64,000 bases of DNA from Luteimonas panaciterrae. Its GTDB lineage: Bacteria; Pseudomonadota; Gammaproteobacteria; Xanthomonadales; Xanthomonadaceae. Below are positions 35,618-44,344 of this stretch, one piece after another; positions within the stretch are counted from its first letter, which is position 1, and each line of letters opens with the position of its first letter. The translations under genes and the position numbers were made by a program. The notes under the pieces were generated by a model. That model was not told the origin of the DNA. It was given only the letters and a program-made list of their open reading frames with translations, and ran no database searches. Location of the stretch: NCBI RefSeq assembly GCF_020511115.1, contig NZ_JAJAVH010000007.1, forward strand, positions 372,001 through 436,000. The letters run 5' to 3'.

Positions 35618-35937
35618 GTTCGATCTTCCGCTGCCGAGTCAGGCTCGCGTATTCGTCTCCGTCGATCCGGTTCCAGCATAGCGAACCCCTTGCCACGGCC
35701 CTTCAAACCGGCGCACAGTCGCCTCATCAGCGCCGTCCGAGTACCAAACCCTTTCGACAAACGCTTGGTTAACATCAAGCCGTGCATCCGGTCAAAAAAT
35801 CCGTTCGATTCTAACGGCAGCCGGCGACACGCAGCCGTGTCTTAAGCCATGCCCGGAAACGCGCTAGTGTGGTCAACCCATCAGGCCCGCATGCGTTACG
35901 CGGGCTTCCCGACCCTTCTGCTCGGAGCACCGCGATC
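35618..35937. other. Divergent region between the regulator gene and cysK
   Basis: 320 bp without a supported gene. It contains GCCCGC/GCGGGC arms (about 35885-35902) forming a small hairpin in the cysK leader, and A/T-richer stretches around 35760-35820 that could hold promoters for both directions. No clear operator was recognised. Confidence 0.35.
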
Positions 35938-36894
35938 ATGATCCACGACAGCATTCTCGACACCATCGGCCGCACGCCGGTCGTGCGCCTGCACCGCATC
36001 GCGCCGGAGCACGTCACGCTGTACGTCAAGGTGGAGGCGTTCAATCCCGGCGGCTCGGTCAAGGACCGCCTGGCGATCGCCATCATTCTCGACGCGGAAG
36101 CCAAGGGCTTGCTCAAGCCCGGCGATACCGTGGTCGAGGCCACTTCCGGCAACACGGGCGTCGCCCTGGCGATGGTGTGCGCCGCGCGCGGTTACAAATT
36201 CGTCGCGACGATGTCGGAGACGTTCTCCATCGAGCGCCGCAAACTGATGCGCGCCTACGGCGCCAAGGTAATTCTCACACCCGCCGCCGAACGCGGCAGC
36301 GGCATGGTGCGCAGGGCCGAGGAATTGGCGAAGAAGCACGGCTGGTTCCTGGCGCGGCAATTCGAGAATCCGGCCAATCCTGCGTATCACCGTCAGACCA
36401 CGGCGGCGGAGATCCTGCGCGACTTCGCCGGCCGCCGGCTCGATCATTTCGTCACCGGCTGGGGCACTGGCGGCACGCTCACCGGCGTCGGTCAGGTGTT
36501 GAAGGTCGCGCGCCCGGAAGTGAAGGTAACCACCTGCGAACCGGCTGCTGCTTCGTTGCTCACCGGCAAGGAATGGCAGCCGCACAAGATCCAGGGCTGG
36601 ACGCCGGACTTCGTGCCCGCCGTGCTCGATCGCGAGGCCGCGTCGCAAATTCTCCCGATCGACGATGTCCTCGCGCGCGACACCGCGCGTCGATTGGCCG
36701 CGGAGGAAGGCATTTTCGTCGGCATCTCCGCGGGCGCCACCACCGCCGCCGCGCTGGAAGTGGCGAAGACAGCGAAGGATGGCGACGTGATCCTGGCGAT
36801 GCTGCCGGATACCGGCGAACGTTATCTGTCGACGTTCCTGTTCGAAGGCGTCAACGAAGGGTCCGACGATGAGTGGTTGGCGTCGCTAGGCTGA
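35938..36894 (+). CDS. cysK: Cysteine synthase A (O-acetylserine sulfhydrylase)
   Basis: A 318-residue PLP enzyme that makes L-cysteine from O-acetylserine and sulfide. The Schiff-base Lys42 lies in NPGGSVKDRLA; the substrate-binding TSGNTG, phosphate-binding GTGGTLTG and the late ISAGA and LPDTGERYLST motifs are intact. The ATG at 35938 matches the usual MIHDSILDTIGRTP start and has GGAG 10 nt upstream. A strong hairpin follows the gene. Confidence 0.95.
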   Translation: MIHDSILDTIGRTPVVRLHRIAPEHVTLYVKVEAFNPGGSVKDRLAIAIILDAEAKGLLKPGDTVVEATSGNTGVALAMVCAARGYKFVATMSETFSIERRKLMRAYGAKVILTPAAERGSGMVRRAEELAKKHGWFLARQFENPANPAYHRQTTAAEILRDFAGRRLDHFVTGWGTGGTLTGVGQVLKVARPEVKVTTCEPAAASLLTGKEWQPHKIQGWTPDFVPAVLDREAASQILPIDDVLARDTARRLAAEEGIFVGISAGATTAAALEVAKTAKDGDVILAMLPDTGERYLSTFLFEGVNEGSDDEWLASLG

Positions 36895-36946
36895 AATCCG
36901 CAGCGGCTCATCGCGATACGGCGACATCACCCGACGGTGAAAACAG

Positions 36947-36971
36947 AAACGCCGGCACAAGGCCGGCGTTT
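36947..36971. terminator. Bidirectional terminator between cysK and fba
   Basis: AAACGCCGG (36947-36955) pairs with CCGGCGTTT (36963-36971) between the convergent ends of cysK and the aldolase gene. A-rich and T-containing flanks on both sides suit intrinsic termination of either transcript. Confidence 0.7.
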
Positions 36972-36995
36972 CCGTGACTCGATTTCAGAACACGC

Positions 36996-38006
36996 TTACG
37001 CGGCCTTGCCCCACTTGCCGAGCGCGGCCAGACCGTTGTCCTTGGCGCGGGCGTACACGGTTTGCTGCGCCTTCGCCACGTTGCCCGTCAGGTCCTTCGA
37101 CCACAGCTGCAACGCGGCCGACTGCATGGCGCGGCCGTAGGAGAACGACAGCGGCCACGGGTTCGGGCCCAGGCGGTTCATGGCATCGAGATGCGCGGTG
37201 GCATCCTCGTCGCTCTGGCCGCCGGAGAGGAACACGATGCCCGGCAGAATCGCCGGCACGGTCGACTTCAGGCACATCAGCGTGGCTTCGGCCACTTCCT
37301 CGATGCTGGCCTTCTCGTCGCTCTCGCTGCCCGGCAGCACCATCGATGCCTTCAGGATCGTGCCTTCCAGCGCGACGTTGTGCTGGTAGAGCGCGTCGAA
37401 CAACGAGCGCAGCGTCACTTCGGTGACTTCATAGCAGGTCTCGATGTCGTGGGCGCCGTCCATCAGCACTTCCGGCTCCACCATCGGCACCAGGCCTTGT
37501 TCCTGGCACAGCGCGGCGTAGCGCGCGAGCGCGTGCGCGTTGGCCTCGATGCAGGTGCCGGAGGGGATGTCCTCGCCGATGTTGATCACCGCGCGCCACT
37601 TGGCGAAGCGCGCGCCGAGCTTGTAGTACTCCTCCAGGCGGGCGCGCAGGCCGTCGAGGCCCTCGGTTACCACCTCGCCCGGGAAACCGGCGAGCGGGAA
37701 CGGCCCCTTGTCGACCTTGATGCCTGGGATGATGCCGTTCTCGGTCATCACCTTGGTGAACGGCACGCCGGACTTGGTGGCCTGGCGGATGGTTTCGTCA
37801 TACAGGATCGCGCCGCTGATGTAGTCGCCGAGCTTGGGCGTGGTCAGCAGCAGTTCGCGATAGGCGCGGCGATTCTCTTCGGAATTCTCGATGCCGACGC
37901 CGTCGAAGCGCTTCTTGATGGTGTTGTTTGACTCGTCGATCGCGATAATGCCCTTGCCCGGCGCGACCATGGCCAGGGCGGTTTCGGCAAGCTGTTCGAT
38001 GCTCAT
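36996..38006 (-). CDS. Fructose-bisphosphate aldolase, class I
   Basis: A 336-residue Schiff-base aldolase that splits fructose 1,6-bisphosphate into dihydroxyacetone phosphate and glyceraldehyde 3-phosphate. The predicted catalytic Lys219 is in ILKASMVLPG; other signatures are GKGIIAIDESNNTIKKRF, KWRAVINIGE, PMVEPEVLMDG and FLSGGQSDEDAT. It is the class I (metazoan-like) type. Last of the minus-strand glycolytic genes gapA, pgk, pyk and fba spread over 37-48 kb. Confidence 0.96.
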   Translation of the reverse strand: MSIEQLAETALAMVAPGKGIIAIDESNNTIKKRFDGVGIENSEENRRAYRELLLTTPKLGDYISGAILYDETIRQATKSGVPFTKVMTENGIIPGIKVDKGPFPLAGFPGEVVTEGLDGLRARLEEYYKLGARFAKWRAVINIGEDIPSGTCIEANAHALARYAALCQEQGLVPMVEPEVLMDGAHDIETCYEVTEVTLRSLFDALYQHNVALEGTILKASMVLPGSESDEKASIEEVAEATLMCLKSTVPAILPGIVFLSGGQSDEDATAHLDAMNRLGPNPWPLSFSYGRAMQSAALQLWSKDLTGNVAKAQQTVYARAKDNGLAALGKWGKAA

Positions 38007-38112
38007 GTCTGGGATTCGATGGCGGCGGGAGGAACTGGAAATTATAACGAGGGCGCGTTAAGCCGTCCGCACGGGCCAGTGAATGCAACCGTTTTCAGGT
38101 TGGCCGGCATAT

Positions 38113-38659
38113 TCAATCCGGGACTTGCCCCTCGTCCGCACCCTGCCCACGCCGCAGCCCGGCATAGCGCAGTTTGTGCAAAAGCGCGACGAGCCCGCGT
38201 CCGCGCAGGGCCAGAATCGCACCCAGCACTAGTTGTAGCACCGCCCTGGCGATCGCGACCTTGAAATCCGGCGGCAGATCCATGCGTCCGTATTCCTGAC
38301 TGTACCTGTCGTACAGGAAGGCCTGCATTCCCAGGCTTGCGCCATCGAGCAGGCCCGCGAAGAAATACCAGGCACCGATACCGGCAACGACCAGACCGAA
38401 CCAGGTCGAAGCATCGAGATCGCTTTCGAAAACATGATCCTGAGGACGCGTCAGCGCCAGACGCGCGAATTTATCCGCGAAGAGCCATAGCAACGCCGCC
38501 AGCAATGTCCCAGCCACAAGCGGAATATGGATTCATGCCCGCGAGCGTCGCCTGATCCACACCGACGATCAAACTCGGCAGTTGGAACACTAGCTTGATG
38601 ACGATCCAGAGCGCGAAAAAGCGTTGGTCCTGGTCATGACGACTCCCTGATGGATGCAC
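38113..38659 (-). pseudogene. Probable frameshifted small membrane-protein gene
   Basis: Two overlapping minus-strand frames look like halves of one protein. The first (38659 to 38471) has a helix FFALWIVIKLVFQLPSLIVG and runs to GWDIAGG. The second, shifted by one base (GTG at 38517 to 38113), starts AGTLLAALLWLFADKFARL and continues with two more hydrophobic segments and a basic tail. The join region GWDIAG/AGTLL suggests a single-base indel near 38510-38540. It could instead be a sequencing error or two genuine overlapping genes. Function unknown. Confidence 0.5.
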
Positions 38660-38698
38660 AGTCGCCTTGCGGTTTCCGGCAAGCAGGGTACACCAGGG

Positions 38699-40165
38699 TT
38701 ACAGCTCGCCTAAGCCTTCCGCGCGCCCGTCTTCGCCGATCTGCAGGAGACGCAGCGTGTTGGTCGCGCCATGAGTTTCCATGTGCTCGCCGCTGGTGAA
38801 CACCACGCGCTCGCCGGAGGAAAGCAGGCCCGCCTCGACCAGCAGGCGAACGCTGCCGCGCGCCGCCTCGCGCGGCGTCTGCCCGCGGCTGTCGTAGTCG
38901 AAGGGGAACACATCGCGCATCAGGCTCATGCGCCGGCGCGCGCCCGTGTGGCGCGAGAACGCATAGATCGGCGCGCTGGAGCGGAACCGCGACAGATAAC
39001 GCACGGTGCCGCCGGATTCGGTCATCGCCACGATCGCGCGCACGCCGATGTGCTCGGTGAGGAACATCGCCGCCATCGCGATGGCCTGGTCGGCGCGCTC
39101 GAGATCGCGCGGCGCCTTCTCGAAATCGGTATCGGATTCGAACTGCTTCTCGGCACCGACACAGATGCGCGCCATCGCTTCCACCGCGCGCACCGGGAAA
39201 TGGCCGGCGGCGGATTCCTGCGACAGCATCACCGCATCGGTGCCGTCGATGACGGCGTTGGCCACGTCCAGCACTTCAGCGCGCGTCGGGACCGGGCTGT
39301 CGACCATCGACTGCAACATCTGCGTGGCGGTGATCACCACGCGATTGCGGGCCAGCGATTCGCGGATGATCTTCTTCTGCAGACCCGGCAGCTCCGCATC
39401 GCCGATCTCCACGCCAAGATCGCCGCGCGCCACCATCACCACGTCGCTGGCTTCGATGATTTCGGCCAGATTCTCGATTGCTTCGGCGCGTTCGATTTTC
39501 GACACCAGGGCGGCATCGCTGCCATGCTCGCGGGCGATGCGACGCGCCTCGTTCATGTCCTCGGCGTTGCGGCAGAAGGAAACGGCGATGAAATCGGCGT
39601 CCATCTCCGCGGCGATCGCGATCAGTTCGCGATCACGCTCGGTCAACGCGCCGAGCGAGAGCCCGCCGCCCTGCTTGTTCAGACCCTTGCGATCGGACAG
39701 CACGCTATCGTTGATCACGGTCGTGACGATGCGCTCGCCTTCGATGCGTTCCACGCTGAGCTGCACCACGCCATCGTCGAGAAGCAAGGTGTCGCCCGGC
39801 TTCACGTCCTGCGGCAATCCGAGATAGCTCACACCGACCTGATGCTCGTCGCCCGGCGGCGCTTCGGTGCTCGCCAACAGATCGAAGCGCTCGCCCGCGC
39901 GCAGCGAGACGCGTCCATTGGCGAAGCGCTCCACGCGAATCTTCGGCCCCGGCAGATCGGCGAGCACGCCCACCTCCACTCCTAGCCGTACAGCCGCCTC
40001 GCGCACGCGCTGCGCGCGCGCCACCTGCGCCGATGGATCACCATGCGAGAAATTGAGCCGGACCGCGTTCACGCCCGCGCGCAGGATGGCATCGAGGACG
40101 CCAGGAGCGTCGGTGGCGGGACCAAGCGTGGCGAGGATGCGGGTGCGGCGGCGGTGATCGGTCAT
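38699..40165 (-). CDS. pyk: Pyruvate kinase
   Basis: A 488-residue enzyme that converts phosphoenolpyruvate and ADP to pyruvate and ATP. It begins TRILATLGPATDAPG and NAVRLNFSHGD; the active-site region shows SKIERAEAIENL, MVARGDLGVEIG, ITATQMLQSMVDSPVPTRAE and DGTDAVMLSQESAAG. A C-terminal allosteric domain is present. The ATG at 40165 (MTDHRRRTRIL) has AGAAGAG upstream and is preferred to an in-frame ATG at 40186. TATAGT at about 40190 on the minus strand could be its -10. Confidence 0.95.
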   Translation of the reverse strand: MTDHRRRTRILATLGPATDAPGVLDAILRAGVNAVRLNFSHGDPSAQVARAQRVREAAVRLGVEVGVLADLPGPKIRVERFANGRVSLRAGERFDLLASTEAPPGDEHQVGVSYLGLPQDVKPGDTLLLDDGVVQLSVERIEGERIVTTVINDSVLSDRKGLNKQGGGLSLGALTERDRELIAIAAEMDADFIAVSFCRNAEDMNEARRIAREHGSDAALVSKIERAEAIENLAEIIEASDVVMVARGDLGVEIGDAELPGLQKKIIRESLARNRVVITATQMLQSMVDSPVPTRAEVLDVANAVIDGTDAVMLSQESAAGHFPVRAVEAMARICVGAEKQFESDTDFEKAPRDLERADQAIAMAAMFLTEHIGVRAIVAMTESGGTVRYLSRFRSSAPIYAFSRHTGARRRMSLMRDVFPFDYDSRGQTPREAARGSVRLLVEAGLLSSGERVVFTSGEHMETHGATNTLRLLQIGEDGRAEGLGEL

Positions 40166-40293
40166 GGCGGGCTCTTCTGTAGACATCGCTACTATAAGGC
40201 GGCGCCCTTCCCATTGTCGTCATGCAGTGAAGAAATCCGCATCGATCACGACCATGGCGTATTGATGAAACAGGCATGAAACGTCACAAAAAA

Positions 40294-40316
40294 ACGGCCC
40301 GGACATGCCGGGCCGT
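40294..40316. terminator. Rho-independent terminator downstream of the peptide genes
   Basis: ACGGCCCGG (40294-40302) pairs with CCGGGCCGT (40308-40316). A-run precedes and T-run follows the stem on the plus strand, so it can terminate in both directions. It ends the minus-strand peptide cluster, 25 bp past its last gene. Confidence 0.85.
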
Positions 40317-40340
40317 TTTTTTGTGTCGGATTGACCGAAC

Positions 40341-40556
40341 TTACGCGACGCAGCCGGGAACCCACTTGAAGTTGCCTGTCGCTTCTCCATGGAGAGCATC
40401 GTCGCCACAGCCGATCATCTGGTACCCCACCTGGGCACCCGTCTCATCGTAGTAGATCTTCGACCCGGGATAGCAGCAATTGGCATTGGTGGCCGCTCCG
40501 GTACTGGCCGAGGCGACCAACAAGACGCCGAACAGAACCATTCTGATGCGTTGCAT
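40341..40556 (-). CDS. Small secreted Cys peptide, tandem paralogue 1
   Basis: A 71-residue protein: signal peptide (about 1-22, ending STGAAT) and a mature part of about 50 residues with Y-Y-D-E-x-G-x-x-V-G-Y (KIYYDETGAQVGYQMIGC) and a final Cys (WVPGCVA). It shares the pattern YYxDxxGxxVG, then Cys, then a C-terminal Cys with the three genes upstream. Two extra cysteines (NCCYP) are special to this copy. GGGAGAG precedes the ATG. Small DUF6289-like proteins of related bacteria look similar, but that label was not checked. Function unknown. Confidence 0.75.
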   Translation of the reverse strand: MQRIRMVLFGVLLVASASTGAATNANCCYPGSKIYYDETGAQVGYQMIGCGDDALHGEATGNFKWVPGCVA

Positions 40557-40636
40557 TGAAGCTCTCTCCCTTTTTCGCGGCGATATGCCGCGTGTTGAAA
40601 ATATGACAGCCGATGTTAACGACAGCTCCGCACGAC

Positions 40637-40864
40637 TTAATCGCAATAGCCGAAGACTCGTGTGTAGTAAGGCGTCGAGCTTCCCCAGGACTGGTAGAAC
40701 CCGCCGCAATCGGCGTGATTGCCGCCGACCGGCTCGCCCGTCTTCGACGCATCGGCGTAGTAGGTGGTCGTATACCACTGGCCAGGCGGACCGGCGAGGA
40801 CGATGCCGGATACCGCGCTGATGCCCAGCACAAGCGCGAACAGCAAGGATTTTCTGTAACGCAT
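40637..40864 (-). CDS. Small secreted Cys peptide, tandem paralogue 2
   Basis: A 75-residue protein with signal peptide (about 1-24, ending GIVLAG) and mature part WYTTTYYADASKTGEPVGG, then ADCGGFYQSWGSSTPYYT and a terminal VFGYCD. Two cysteines are in the family positions, consistent with one disulfide outside the cytoplasm. GAGAGGG lies upstream of the ATG. The WG-x-x-T-x-x-Y block is shared with paralogue 4. Function unknown. Confidence 0.75.
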   Translation of the reverse strand: MRYRKSLLFALVLGISAVSGIVLAGPPGQWYTTTYYADASKTGEPVGGNHADCGGFYQSWGSSTPYYTRVFGYCD

Positions 40865-40895
40865 ACGAATGCCCTCTCGTTTGAATACGGTGCGC

Positions 40896-41117
40896 TTACA
40901 GCAGACAGCCGTAATAAGCCTTGAAGCGACTCGTCTCCTGCCCTGTGAGCTCTTCCTTGTTGGGATCGCTCGGATCACATCCCTTGGTCTTGTAGCCGAC
41001 GATGTTGCCCGCCTCGTCGTAGTACTCCCAGGTCACCGGGAAAAACGCGCTCGCGGTGCCGATACCGGCCGCGGCCACCAACAAGGCACAGAACAGCGCA
41101 GCTTTCGTTCGCTTCAT
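40896..41117 (-). CDS. Small secreted Cys peptide, tandem paralogue 3
   Basis: A 73-residue protein with signal peptide (about 1-24, ending GTASAF) and mature part WEYYDEAGNIVGYKTKGC followed by an acidic stretch and AYYGCLL at the end. The two family cysteines are present. GAGGGAGAG is a strong Shine-Dalgarno ahead of the ATG at 41117; a longer frame from 41165 runs through it and was rejected. Confidence 0.75.
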   Translation of the reverse strand: MKRTKAALFCALLVAAAGIGTASAFFPVTWEYYDEAGNIVGYKTKGCDPSDPNKEELTGQETSRFKAYYGCLL

Positions 41118-41220
41118 GTAGCTCTCCCTCTTTGTGCGCGGCGGCTCGCCGCGGATTGTCGACATGGATACGCACTTCGCGATGCACGCGGGCTGTCATG
41201 GCCACACGCCACGGTATGGA

Positions 41221-41439
41221 TCAAGGCTCACAAGGCAGGTATTCGATCGTGTAGTGATCGGTGCGCTCTCCCCAGACGTAGTAGGAACCCGAGCACGTCC
41301 CCACCTGCATTCCCACGACTTCGCCGGCATCGTTGTAAAACGTCATCCGGTAAGGCGCCTTGCCCGCTGAAGCCACGCCCGCCGCACCAGCTATCGCAAG
41401 CATGGCGACGAACAACACAAGTGTCCTGATGCGACGCAC
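41221..41439 (-). CDS. Small secreted Cys peptide, tandem paralogue 4
   Basis: A 72-residue protein starting with GTG after GAAGGGGAG. Signal peptide about 1-26 (ending GVASAG); mature part YRMTFYNDAGEVVGMQVGTC, SYYVWGERTDHYTIEYLPC. It is the most upstream copy of the tandem set, so a promoter for all four may lie in the 229-bp gap before pgk's end. Function unknown; a small disulfide-bonded extracytoplasmic peptide is the reading. Confidence 0.72.
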   Translation of the reverse strand: MRRIRTLVLFVAMLAIAGAAGVASAGKAPYRMTFYNDAGEVVGMQVGTCSGSYYVWGERTDHYTIEYLPCEP

Positions 41440-41668
41440 GATGACTCCCCTTCAAGGCGCGGCGAATCGCCGCCGCCGGACCGTAGCGTCGGAAGGTTTC
41501 GGGCGAAGTGAAGCTTGGGTTAAGCGTTCGCGGACGGCGGCAGCCGCCGCAGTCCAATCGCGAACCCCATCACTCTGTGATCGCCATACGGGTGCGTCCG
41601 GTTGTCAGCCGGCGTGTCGTCGATCGGTATGCCGTCGACCGATGCCGCGCTTCGCTGCGCCAACGGAA

Positions 41669-42853
41669 TCAGCGAGCGGCGAGCGCCGTCACCGCCGGCA
41701 ATTCCTTGCCTTCCAGGAATTCCAGGAACGCGCCGCCGCCGGTGGAGATGTAGCTCAGATCATCGGCGATGCCGTACTTGTCGACCGCCGCGAGGGTGTC
41801 GCCGCCGCCTGCGATCGAGAACGCCTTCGATGCCGCGATCGCTCGCGCGAGCACCTCGGTACCCTTGCCGAAGGCGTCGAATTCGAACACGCCCACCGGG
41901 CCGTTCCACACCACGGTGCCGGCCTTGCCGATGAGCTCGGCGTAGCGGCGCGCGGTGTCGGGGCCGATGTCCAGGATCATATCCTCGGCCGTCACCGCAT
42001 CGACGGCTTTCACCGTGGCAGGCGCATCGGCGCTGAACGCGGGCGCGACCACGACGTCGCTCGGAATCGGAATATCGGCGCCGCGTGCCTTGGCGTCGGC
42101 CATGATCTTCTTGGCGGTGTCGATGAGGTCGGTTTCGACCAGCGACTTGCCGACGCCATATCCTTGCGCCGCGATGAAAGTGTTGGCGATACCGCCGCCG
42201 ACGATCAGCTGATCCACCTTGCCGACCAGCGAGGACAGCAGTTCCAGCTTGGTCGACACCTTGGAGCCGGCGACGATCGCCAGCAGTGGACGCGCTGGAT
42301 TGTCGAGCGCCTTCGCCAGCGCATCGAGTTCGGCCATCAGCAGCGGACCGCCGGCGGCCTGCTTGGCCTGCTTGATCACGCCATGCGTGGACGCCTGCGC
42401 GCGATGCGCGGTGCCGAACGCATCCATGACGAACACGTCACACAGCGCGGCATAACGCTTGGACAGCGCCTCGTCATCCTTGCCCTCGCCGACGTTCATG
42501 CGGCAGTTTTCCAGCAGCACGATCTGCCCCGGCGCGACGTCGACGCCGTCGAGATAATCGCGGATCAGCGGCACTTCGCGGCCGAGCAGCTCGGACAGGC
42601 GCGCGGCCACCGGCGCCAGGGAATCCTCTTCGCTCCACACGCCTTCCTTCGGCCGTCCGAGGTGCGACATCACCATGACCGCGGCGCCCTTCTCCAGCGC
42701 GAAGCGCAGCGTCGGCAGCGATGCGGTGATGCGCTGGTCGGAAGTCACCTTTCCCGGCTGTCCATCAACATGTTCCACCGGGACGTTCAGATCCTGCCGG
42801 ATCAGCACGCGCTTGCCTTGGATGTCGAGATCGGTCATGCGGAGGATGGGCAT
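41669..42853 (-). CDS. pgk: Phosphoglycerate kinase
   Basis: A 394-residue enzyme that transfers phosphate between 1,3-bisphosphoglycerate and ADP. N-domain motifs [25 protein letters not shown] and [12 protein letters not shown], and the C-domain nucleotide motifs [23 protein letters not shown] and [11 protein letters not shown] are intact. AGGA lies upstream of the ATG at 42853; MTDLDI at 42838 is an alternative start. Part of the dispersed gapA-pgk-pyk-fba block. Confidence 0.96.
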   Translation of the reverse strand: MPILRMTDLDIQGKRVLIRQDLNVPVEHVDGQPGKVTSDQRITASLPTLRFALEKGAAVMVMSHLGRPKEGVWSEEDSLAPVAARLSELLGREVPLIRDYLDGVDVAPGQIVLLENCRMNVGEGKDDEALSKRYAALCDVFVMDAFGTAHRAQASTHGVIKQAKQAAGGPLLMAELDALAKALDNPARPLLAIVAGSKVSTKLELLSSLVGKVDQLIVGGGIANTFIAAQGYGVGKSLVETDLIDTAKKIMADAKARGADIPIPSDVVVAPAFSADAPATVKAVDAVTAEDMILDIGPDTARRYAELIGKAGTVVWNGPVGVFEFDAFGKGTEVLARAIAASKAFSIAGGGDTLAAVDKYGIADDLSYISTGGGAFLEFLEGKELPAVTALAAR

Positions 42854-42985
42854 CGCGAGTCCTGGGGGCGGGAATGGAGGGCGCCCATTGTCCGCAGCTC
42901 CCCGGCCCGAGGCAAACCCGATTCCGATCGTCGCGCCGCTGAATACCGGAGATGAAGCGCGACCCGCGCCCTCTCCGGCGGATTT

Positions 42986-44344
42986 TCAGGGCTTTGGATT
43001 CCGCAGCAGGCTCAACGCGAAAGCGATCACCGTCGCCGCGGCGGCGATCAGGACGCCCCAGAGCAGCCATGCCTTCCAGTCGCGCTTGGCGGGCGCCGGT
43101 TGCAGCGCCTGTATGCCCGCGAGGGCGCTTGCGGGTCCCGGCGTCGCGGCCGCGGGTTCCCAATCCTTGCCGCGCTGCGAGCGCAGTGCGTCCAACAATT
43201 GTGGCAGCGGCGCATCGTCACGCTGCGCGCGCGCACTGCCCGCGACGAGCGCGTATGGCGCCGCGCCGCGTGCTAGGAACACGAGACGTTCCGGCCGATA
43301 TCCGAGCCTGAGTCGCGGCGAAGTTCCTGCGGCGAGCGCGTTGGCGCTGCGCAGCCGCCAGTATCTGTCGCGCGTGATGTCCTGCAGCGGCTGCGGAAGC
43401 GAGCGCGAGGAAACGCCACCGGCATCGACGCGATAGCCGACCCACGGCGCCGCGGCGGGCAACCAGGCCGCTTCCGCGGTATCGCGGGATTCCAGCGTCC
43501 ACTCGTTGCTGTCGTTTCCGGGCAGGATCAGATCGGCGCGCTCGATCGGGAAACGACCGTGAAGCTCGAATTCGAATACGTCCTTGCCGTCGGCCGTCTG
43601 CGCGCGCTTTCCATCGAGTTCGCGCCATTGCCATGCCTGCTCGACCACCGATGCGAGCCGTGCGCGCACCGAGACGAGTCGTGGCGCGGCCGTTTTCTGC
43701 AAGGGAACGAGCCGCAGGTAACGAAACGCGCCATTCACCTCGACGCTGTCCTGACGCAGTCGATGGCCGGCATTGTTCAGATCGATCAGCGGCACGCGAT
43801 CGTCCAGTGTTTGCCATTCGCGCAGATCGCCGCTGGCTTCCAGGCGATAACTCAGGTTGACCGGCGTGTCGGAGCGCTCCCATTCCAGCTGCAGGTTCCG
43901 GATCGGTTCGCGCAAGCGGCTCGCATCGAGCAACCAGATCGGATTGGACGCTCCGGCATCGCCGGCGGAGGTGCGGGCGCGGATGCTGCGAATGCTGCCG
44001 TCGGGATTGCGTTCGGCGATGACACTCAGATCGTCCGATGTGGCGATATCGACGGCACCGGTCTGCAGCGGAAACCACGGCAGTTCGACTTCGTGCGATG
44101 CCGGCGTCACCGAAGGCTCCGCATTGAATACCGCCGCCGGCACTGTCGTCCCTTCCGCGTTGACGACATCCAGATCACGCAGCGACGGCAATTGCACGCT
44201 TTCGTAGATCTCGGGCGTGAGCGTGACGCGGTACGCGCCGGCATCGGCCTTCGTCAGCACCAGCGGCCATTGCCGCGCGTAATCGTCACGCGCGGCGGCA
44301 CCTGCCAGCGAGGGAATCAACAGCAGCCAGAGCCAACGTTTCAT
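42986..44344 (-). CDS. DUF3999-like exported membrane-anchored protein
   Basis: A 452-residue protein with a signal peptide (about 1-18), a long beta-rich extracytoplasmic region resembling sugar-binding or discoidin-like folds (repeated FRYLRLVPL, RYWRLRS and WLPAAAPWVGYR strands) and one helix near the C-terminus (WLLWGVLIAAAATVIAFALSLL). This layout matches DUF3999 proteins, usually paired with DUF2339, as here: its start overlaps the DUF2339 stop by 4 bp. Function unknown; a cell-envelope role is inferred from topology. Confidence 0.85.
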   Translation of the reverse strand: MKRWLWLLLIPSLAGAAARDDYARQWPLVLTKADAGAYRVTLTPEIYESVQLPSLRDLDVVNAEGTTVPAAVFNAEPSVTPASHEVELPWFPLQTGAVDIATSDDLSVIAERNPDGSIRSIRARTSAGDAGASNPIWLLDASRLREPIRNLQLEWERSDTPVNLSYRLEASGDLREWQTLDDRVPLIDLNNAGHRLRQDSVEVNGAFRYLRLVPLQKTAAPRLVSVRARLASVVEQAWQWRELDGKRAQTADGKDVFEFELHGRFPIERADLILPGNDSNEWTLESRDTAEAAWLPAAAPWVGYRVDAGGVSSRSLPQPLQDITRDRYWRLRSANALAAGTSPRLRLGYRPERLVFLARGAAPYALVAGSARAQRDDAPLPQLLDALRSQRGKDWEPAAATPGPASALAGIQALQPAPAKRDWKAWLLWGVLIAAAATVIAFALSLLRNPKP

